64,000 nt of DNA, taken from NCBI RefSeq assembly GCF_030247195.1, contig NC_080672.1, positions 310,690,627-310,754,626 of the forward strand. Reading direction: 5' to 3'. Made by a program: the position numbers and the translations under genes. Below are positions 57,324 through 64,000 of this stretch, piece after piece (the first letter of the stretch is position 1; each line of letters opens with the position of its first letter). Source of the DNA: Topomyia yanbarensis (lineage: Eukaryota > Arthropoda > Insecta > Diptera > Culicidae). The notes under the pieces were generated by a model that was not told where the DNA came from, did no database searches, and worked only from the letters and a program-made list of their open reading frames with translations.

Positions 57324-58098
57324 TGAAGAAATATTTTCTTCATCTTGTTTACAGAAAAAATAGAAAAAACTCTACACTTGCAAGGGTTAAATATCTCGTA
57401 CTGTATTTTTCATTTTGGAGTCTCTCGCACAAATTATGCGAAGGTATAATATAGCAAAGCGTCTTTTTTCTAATCTGCAAAGCCAAGCGAAATGTCTATA
57501 ATAACGAAAGTCTTGCGATTATTTTTATGAATTATGCCTAACGTCCATTATTCCTAACCTACTTATGCCTAACGTATTTATGCCAAACGTCGCGCACCCG
57601 CTCCAAAAAACGAAAACACTATCTGGCGCTAGCTTAGTCCTGTCACTAAGTTAGTTTCGGATTCTGATGAGACGAAGTTGAAACGCAAACTCCACAACAA
57701 ATTTATTTTTTACCGCTCTTATTTTGTTGCAAATAAGTTGTAGTCTTCATTTTGTTATTTCCAAAGTTGCACATAATTTGTCGTATGCAATTTTAAATGT
57801 TCGTTGTTTTGATGGCATTGTAAAGGGTGACGTATCCGCCAGGTGACGCCAATCGTGTTGACATTGCTTTGGACTGAGCAGACTAATTTCTATGTTTATT
57901 TGTACCAACTAGGGAATTAATCCACGGGGCATTAGGTGTACGTGGAGAGGACGCATGGTCTTGTCTGAGTGAAGTGATGACTTCAGTCATGTATGAGGGT
58001 TGAGAATTGACCATTCGCGAGAGGGATCGAAGGTCAGTTATCGATTTTCTTCAGTCATATCAGTACGAAAAAATCTTTTTATATCCCTGTCGCGAAAA
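57324..58098. other. Intergenic, with hammerhead-like copy 2
   Basis: Mostly AT-rich. The block at 57625-57695 is described separately. No gene. Confidence 0.4.
57625..57695 (+). ncRNA. Hammerhead-like core motif, copy 2
   Basis: ctgatga (57664-57670), GACGAAGUU (stem II with a closing G-U) and gaaac (57680-57684) sit in a block that matches 16594-16653 from ggcgctagcttagtcc onward. Downstream, gcaaactcc lacks the pairing seen in copy 1. The shared upstream block shows that this is a repeat family and not an isolated coincidence. Confidence 0.3.
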
Positions 58099-58109
58099 CG
58101 GGCGATATT

Positions 58110-58262
58110 TTTATTTTAACCTTAGGGTCATTCGCCTCTTTGTCGGGTTAGAGAAATCTCTTTAGAAAAATCTCTAACCCCATGTGCGGGGGTTGGGAAT
58201 TGAACCTAGGTGAGCTGCGTACAAGGCAATAGATTTATCAACTACGCTATCTCCACCCCCTA
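58110..58262 (-). mobile_element. tRNA-derived SINE, Feilai-like
   Basis: On the minus strand the element opens gggggtggagatagcgtagt, where tagcgtagttg fits the Pol III A box. About 40 nt later, ggttcaattcc fits the B box. It ends ctaaggttaaaataaaa. The flanks cggtcgatatt (58263-58273) and cgggcgatatt (58099-58109) form an 11-bp target duplication with one mismatch. Feilai is the tRNA-related SINE of Aedes aegypti. The match is from memory of its layout, not an alignment. Confidence 0.8.
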
Positions 58263-58570
58263 CGGTCGATATTGTTTAGTTGTGGCCCCAAATCGTTTCG
58301 GCTCCTGTTTTTTTTCTATTTGAGATTTTTTGTTACTTTACCTTTTGCAGGTGTTGGAATAATGTCTGAATCAACTTTATTCTATATCTACATTCAGAAT
58401 TGAAGTGATGTCAACTATTTCATATTTTTATACTTCTTTTGTATTCACTTGGCATAACCGGTAGTGATCATAACAGTAAATTAATCGCGCGCGGAAGTGA
58501 TTGCTTAGAATCGGAACTCTATTTTTTGCTTAGAATCGGCATTCTGTTATACTAATGCCACACAAATAAA

Positions 58571-58855
58571 TCAGTTCCATTCATACATTTTCATACTATT
58601 TTTGTAGTTTAATATTAATAAATATCTATATTTTAATCCAGGAGAGATCTGGTAACACTGCTCCAGACAACGGTTCAACTTTTCGGCTCCGTAATATTTT
58701 TGTTTTTTACCGGTTGATTTCGCGTCTTCGGTGTCCGATTCTGTTTCGAGTGCTCGGGTCGCGTCCGTGTTACGTGTAGGAAGTGAAGTTAGAACACTCC
58801 GATTCCGTAATTGAGGAAAATACAATTTTCCAGCATCTGTTTTTGACGGTGAATT
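58571..58855 (-). CDS. Orphan ORF, possibly retroelement ORF1 fragment
   Basis: The minus frame opens upstream of 58825 and reads SPSKTDAGKLYFPQLRNRSV, later TRALETESDTEDAKSTGKKQ and GAEKLNRCLEQCYQ. An acidic Ser/Thr patch followed by Lys-rich sequence is common in retroelement ORF1 or gag N-termini, but I recognise no family. No ATG start was found. The frame runs into the 'aatatctatattttaatcca' repeat near its end. Coding status uncertain. Confidence 0.3.
   Translation of the reverse strand, partial: NSPSKTDAGKLYFPQLRNRSVLTSLPTRNTDATRALETESDTEDAKSTGKKQKYYGAEKLNRCLEQCYQISPGLKYRYLLILNYKNSMKMYEWN
58617..58640 (+). repeat. 24-nt direct repeat, copy 1
   Basis: aataaatatctatattttaa plus tcca is identical to 61552-61575, where it runs into the start of dispersed-repeat copy B. 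Here the sequence diverges after tttaatcca. The two copies bracket 2.9 kb. Confidence 0.85.
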
Positions 58856-58859
58856 CGAT

Positions 58860-60640
58860 CACGTCGGCTTGTCAAAAGGCGTAGTGATTTTCGTTTATGT
58901 GTTGGTGTAAAAATAGTTTAGGCGACCTACACAATCAAAGGGAGTATCCTTTTATTCCATTTCATCTTATAGTATGGGCGCTCGAAAAAGTCACAAGTGC
59001 TTCCAGCCGGGTTTGCCCTCGATTCAATTTTTGTGTATTATTCCTATCGCGTAGTGACTGTAAAAATGAAATCTCCACCAAAATTACAGTATCTCAAAAG
59101 CGGAGATTGGTATTTTTGTTTTTTTTTTAAACCAAATTATCTGTGCGCACAATCAAATCTTGAAAGTGAAATATCTGTATAAGTACAGGTTATTGCGTAT
59201 TTTGGCAACCAGTATAGCGGTGAACGGATCAGATGTGATCACTGTCTATACTTACAGAGTAACGTTCAATCACACGGTACGTCGGTTTCAGTTAGCGGAA
59301 CAGAGCACCAACGAGGCAACGGTGCCTCGGGATGATTGGAATGCACTTCCTGTGTGCGTACACCGAAACGTTGTGTTGTTTTTTGTTCTGTTTGAATGTC
59401 TGCATGGGACCTGCATGTAATTCATTTTGTCGTCCCGTTGATGTAATGTACCGTTGACGAAGGAGTGACGGATCGTGCGAATCGCAATTAATGTTGATCA
59501 ATGACGAGTGAGGCGTTTGAAGTTTCCATTATACTCACACACGTAGACGTTTCTTCTGCGGTAGATTTTATTCATTGGACATGTTCGGTCGGTGCACTCA
59601 TTGAGTGCCTGCTGGAGGTGTATGCGTGATGATGTTTGGAATCATGGCGTAGTGGATGAGACGGGGACGGATTAGGGATGTGCATTGTAGTGATATTGAC
59701 GCATTGAAAGTATTCCATCAATACGTCAAAATATTGAACGTGTATCGCCCGCTGATGATCAACAACGTGTTTGTGATCAAAAGGTGTAATTTGATGTGAG
59801 GGTGGTTGATATGATTGTGCGTAGAGCGACAGTGCTCCTGATGTGGTATGATGAGCCGGCGTGGCTGGAATTAACATTGAATGTTGCTACACAGGACAGA
59901 TTGACCGTGGCTGTCTGTATATTTGTCCAATGAACGTGCTTGGTATCACCAAGAGCCTGTGTAATTGTTGTGTTTGGGTTTGCTTTTCTAATCTTCCGGC
60001 TATCATATCACATGATTTGGTGTTCTGGGGCGCACTGGAATTCCGTGAATCCTTTTTTTCATTGGATTGTCTGCTCTAATTATGTCACCAGGGGAGCGTT
60101 CATGGGTGATGTTGCGGGTTGTTGGTCGATCGTATTTGGGGGGGGGGGGTGGTATTAACTAACATGGATTACCAAGATGAAAACTACACACTTCTTGAGG
60201 CTTTTTTTTCGGGGTGACCTGTCTACGGTGAGCGACTCCCATTGTATACTTTCTCTCCATCAACTCTGCGTAGTTTGGTAGTCAAAACCACCGTCTTTCT
60301 ATCTGTATTGTAAAATAAGTTAAAAGTGCTATAATGATGCCGTAAATATCGAAAGAGGGAGTTGCCAGGGGGGGGGCACTCATTGTGGATGTGTCGTTTT
60401 CAATAAGGGCTCTAGACTTACTTTTTCTGCCGAATCTCTACTTGGGGAGGGTGATGCAGGAAAAAACTTGTTTTGGTATGTGTTAATCTCTTCTTCATTT
60501 TTTGTATTTTCTAAATTTAAAGTTTTTATAGTTGTTTATAATAATATATTGGTTATATTTGGTCTATAATAATATATTAATATATTAGTTATATTTGGTC
60601 TTCTTGTCGACCATTCTTCCTTCTATTTCTAGTAGTTAGC
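58860..60640. other. Unassigned stretch with orphan frames
   Basis: Composition is more balanced than in the AT-rich flanks. The longest frame is minus, 59572-59877 (101 codons from a TTG, opening LIPATPAHHTTSGALSLYAQ, His/Pro/Ser-rich). It could be an exon or part of an unnamed repeat. G-runs lie at 60137-60149 and 60369-60377. No family recognised. Confidence 0.3.
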
Positions 60641-61514
60641 AAAATATAAGGCGCGCCTGTTGTCGGTTGTATGTTCGACATACAAGATCGGTCGTTTCAG
60701 ATACCTAGGTGGTGCTGATCGTATGCCGCTCAAAAATCACTCACAAGAAAACGCGCGCGAATATTAATTGCATAAGAGTCGGTATCTCACTAAATCGTTC
60801 GTGGTGTAAAGAAACATTACATAGCTGTCGTTGTATTGCTTATAATAATATCAGTCTATACTTCGAAATATTCCATTACAACACTATAACCGCGTCTTTT
60901 TCGGCAAATGTCTCGAGGAAGTAAAAGTAAAAATAATCACTTCACGTTATTTTGTATTGTTCTTTGGATGTCGTGTTTTGCCGGAATACAGAAACAAGGG
61001 ATAATAAAATCGTTCACAAGTCGTTTGATTCAATTTAATATAAGTAACACTCCCGACAGTCGTGTGTCCGGAGCTGACGTTACATTTTTACATTGCCGAA
61101 TTAATTCAACAAACGATAAATCTTTCATATATTCTCGGCAACCGGTTGCCCAGAACAATAAACACATGATAATACTTCTTAAACTTGCATAAATCGCATC
61201 ACTTATCAAGGTGAATCCAGATTTGTGTAACTCTTTTCCCCTTCCCACTAACAAAAACTCCTTCCCGTGGCAAACGTGGAGATGCAGAGGTATACACGGT
61301 CTCCATAACAACGTTTGTTACACTAACATTCCTTTCCTTTCCCGATGACTGTAAGGACGTGGCCGGCGCCGTTATTGTCCTTTCAAAGTATAGAACTCTC
61401 GAAACGTGCACATTGAGAATGGATAGTTACTCCCAGGCTCCATTCGTTGATTCTCTGTGCAATTTTGCTTGTTCTGGACAATCACGGAGTAGCAACTACG
61501 AATTGTACGGTCAT
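60640..61514. repeat. Dispersed repeat family 2, copy 1
   Basis: Blocks such as 'ttctcggcaaccggttgcccag', 'acatgataat', 'actaacattcctttcctttccc' and 'ggccggcgccgttattg' recur in the same order at 63300-63720 (ttctcggcagccggctgctcag, etc.). Frames here (60908-61192, 61030-61311) are not shared between copies, so they are probably not coding. The family may be a retroelement end, not named. Confidence 0.55.
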
Positions 61515-61550
61515 CATGCTCATGCTCATGCTCATGCTCATGCTCATGCT
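61515..61550 (+). repeat. (CATGCT)6 microsatellite
   Basis: Six perfect hexamers. In one frame they encode alternating His-Ala (HAHAHA), which lengthens a chance frame ending at 61556. The tract abuts the 24-nt direct repeat. Confidence 0.95.
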
Positions 61551-61551
61551 C

Positions 61552-61575
61552 AATAAATATCTATATTTTAATCCA
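61552..61575 (+). repeat. 24-nt direct repeat, copy 2
   Basis: Identical to 58617-58640. Its last 9 nt are the first 9 of dispersed-repeat copy B. Confidence 0.85.
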
Positions 61576-63117
61576 CCTAGTGGTGCAATTGTGCCTTTCT
61601 CATTTATCCAAACTATGATTTCTTAGCTATTTTTTTTTGTTAACGACTTAAAGTGAGTCAATCTTTTCCTTTTTATATTGTGCGTTGCAGAAGACAAAAG
61701 GTTTAATCGCCGGGAAACTAAGCTTGCTCATATGACCCTATTCCACGCTTTTCTAAGCTTTCTTCCTTCAACTCCTTGCTCTTTCTTATGAGTACTATAG
61801 CTCTTAATATTGAAAAATAGTTCACACCTTCCTGTCCCTTGCTAATTAGCTGAGATTGTTCAATATAATTCTGAAAATGTCTATTACATTCTTATTATAC
61901 GTAGCACGTATCCCAATACTACCACGAAAGTTGACGCCGAAACACTTTAAACAAAGAAGTATAATATTTAATTGACTTTATCAGCCTGAGTTCAATGTTA
62001 TATTCATGTAATCGGATTTTGAAATTTTGAGGGAATAGGTTTGGAACTGGAGGGGCGGGGTTCAGTGGCTTGAGAATGGAGGATGCGTCAGAAACCCTAC
62101 ATCTTATTTCGGTATACGGGGTGGATGACAGGAATGCAAATGTAAGGGTGGTCCAGGGAGGGGAGGTGGTGATGAAGGGGGAAGGTGTAAGTCTAACAAA
62201 GGGGGGGGGCGATGCTACTTCCAACTGCATATTATATCTTACATTTGAGACTCGGTTAAGTCATCACCTAAGAATCGATGTGACTTTAATTGCGGAATGT
62301 ACCCGGAATCTCGAACTTCCGGAATTGTCGATAGTGAACAATATATTCAAAGAATGTTTGATTGGCAATCAGTGATCTAAACGTGCGAGTCGAAGTAATT
62401 TGGTGACCATTTCAATTGATTTTTAGCCTACGAGGTATTACGTACGATTGTACGGTTTATATGGGAAATTACAGTGTGACCTTACTAACCAACCTGTAAC
62501 TCCGGAACCAAGAGTCAGAACCGAATGAAATTTAGCAGCAGTCAATGGTATTACTGTATCTTTCATTCGAAATCAGGTTTGTAAAAATCGGCAGAGTATT
62601 CGCTGGAAAATGTGTGTTCAATTAGTTTAGGAGCTTGGTGAGTTCCCCGGGGGCATCAAGAACCGTCATAAGTGGCCAATGAGGTCAAAGATACTTTGAT
62701 TGGTCATAACTGATCTAGACCTGCAAAGCCAAGTAATGTTGCACTTATTTTAATATGTGTTACATCATTTAGGCATCATGGTGTTACCAGTTTATATGGG
62801 AATTTGCTGGCTGACCACACTCTTCAACCCGTAACTCCAGAATAGGACGTCGGATCAACTAAAAATTCAATATCAGCTTATGAGAGCGTTACACCTTTCA
62901 TTCGAAACTAATTGTGTGAGAATCGAATAAGCCATCTCCGAGAAAATTGCGTGAGTTTTCAATGACACACACTCACACACTCACACATACACACAGACAC
63001 TTTCCGATCTCGACGAACTGAGTCGAATGGTATATGACACTAGGCCCTCCGGGCCTCGGTTAAAAAGTCGATTTTTACAGTGATTGCATAGCCTTTCTTT
63101 ATATGAGAAAGGCAAAA
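61567..63117. repeat. Dispersed repeat, copy B (TTTAATCCACCTAG ... GAGAAAGGCAAAA)
   Basis: Same start, CA-rich tract, 'cgatctcgacgaactgagtcg', 'ggccctccgggcc' and end block as the copy at 11268-12364. It includes an internal tandem of about 330 bp: 'gtttatatgggaa..' then 'taactcc.ga' then 'cctttcattcgaaa' occur at 62456-62570 and again at 62792-62910. Copy A has one such unit. No transposase. Frames of 101-103 codons on both strands (61919-62375) overlap each other and are probably not coding. Confidence 0.7.
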
Positions 63118-64000
63118 CCCCTCTTACTACGAAACCATTATACATGTGCAATTCCAACTATCTACAAGAATAGTATATGACACAAGAAAAAAATAAGACG
63201 CACTCAAATACCTCTTGATTCCAAGTTTTATTCAAACGGTCGCCGGGTAAAATAAGAACCGAGATGATAGAAACCACAAAAAATCCGTCGCGCGAAAGAG
63301 AAGTGAACGTTTCCGATTTATTAAAATATAAGCAATGCTCCTAATAGTCGGCTTTCCGAAGTTCAAGTAACTTATTTGGCCAATCGTAACAATACGACAA
63401 AAGATAAATTTCCTAAATTCTCGGCAGCCGGCTGCTCAGAGTAATTACTACATGATAACGTTATTGGCACACTTACTAACAACTCTTCCCTTCCCGTGTT
63501 ACATAGGGAGATGCAAAGGATTCCTTGGTCCGTAGCAGCGACATGTATCGGACTAACATTCCTTCCTTTCCTAGAAGAGCTGCATTCGGATGTTGCCGGT
63601 GTCGGTATTGATCAGCATGCAGGGACCAATATTGATTGCACAATATCATGTTATTCCCAATCATGTTGTTCTAATGAACATTTTGCAATCTAAATTGGTT
63701 CTGGTCATTAACGGAGTAGGAACCACGGACGATCTCTGATGCTTATGTATTTTTTTTATTTTTGACGTATTGGGTATCCCAATTTTAGGTTTTTTTAGCA
63801 CTCTACAAGAGTAATCTAAGTTTTAAGAGTGACTTCAAGGGTACCATAAAACCAAAATTGTTACTTGGGTATGGGAAAGTTTCTGTATACTTTTTAGGTC
63901 CTTGAGCCACAATTTTTTTAGAACAATCGTGCTGTTTGCCTTGGGAAAAATGTAAGAATTTGAATGGATCTAAGCGATCAGACTTAGTAATAATTCCAGC
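63118..64000. repeat. Dispersed repeat family 2, copy 2, then unassigned edge
   Basis: 63300-63720 matches 61090-61500 in block order (see copy 1) with extra divergence. 63720-64000 is AT-rich with nothing recognised. Confidence 0.5.

Noticed and set aside
61359..61556. Frame ending in His-Ala repeats
   Set aside because: The HAHAHA tail is simply the CATGCT microsatellite; the rest is repeat family 2.
1..64000. CRISPR arrays, bacterial promoters or operons, ribosomal RNA genes, functional tRNA genes, LTR retrotransposon ends
   Set aside because: None seen. Direct repeats are element-derived, and the only tRNA-like sequence is the SINE.

Overview
The window looks like repeat-rich, AT-rich insect DNA, most likely from a culicine mosquito (Aedes-like). 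The evidence is a tRNA-type SINE resembling Feilai, a DD37E Tc1/mariner transposase of the ITmD37E kind, I-clade non-LTR retrotransposons, and many foldback or MITE-like repeats with TA, TTAA or 8-bp target duplications. The species assignment is inference; no single-copy marker was compared. Only one convincing host gene is present: a three-exon atypical dual-specificity phosphatase (DUSP14/18/21 type) at 39174-40352 on the minus strand.

Layout, left to right. 1-3488 (-): CR1/L2-like non-LTR retrotransposon, ORF2 broken by one frameshift and one stop, running off the left edge. 3489-10930: mostly unassigned, with a GC-richer promoter-like stretch near 7560-7740. 11268-12364: TC/GA-ended repeat with CA microsatellite. 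14083-19085: a hAT-like element with 8-bp target duplication that has received an I-element fossil, which itself contains a second hAT-like element (15411-17324) with a perfect 8-bp duplication; a 236-bp MITE with a 10-bp duplication sits beside it. 20714-26898 (-): a complete I-clade element with intact ORF1 and ORF2, poly(A) tail and target duplication. 27361-29087 (-): decayed gene of a repeated arthropod family with hAT-like CRHH and RW motifs. 31368-32226 and 32770-36478: foldback elements, the second with TTAA ends (piggyBac-like) and a nested TA MITE. 36597-37212: six copies of a 16-17 nt motif in both orientations. 39174-40352: the phosphatase gene. 42505-47760: mariner-like fossil, two I-element ORF1 fossils and an ITmD37E copy with TA duplication. 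47770-54585: AT-rich DNA with one possible exon. 54586-57323: foldback element with a nested MITE and a palindrome. 58110-58262: SINE. 58571-64000: orphan ORFs, two copies of a dispersed repeat, a CATGCT microsatellite and a second copy of the 11268 repeat.

The window is essentially a transposon graveyard with one recent arrival. I-clade sequence appears at least five times in different states of decay (intact at 20714-26898; fossils at 14500-18650, 38040-38230, 43240-44140 and 46740-47760), so relative ages can be read from nesting and mutation. The intact element overlaps its two ORFs by 8 nt (ATGGCTAA), suggesting termination-coupled reinitiation. Where coding frames are broken elsewhere, four breaks fall in A/T homopolymers of 5-7 nt, which could be decay or assembly error.
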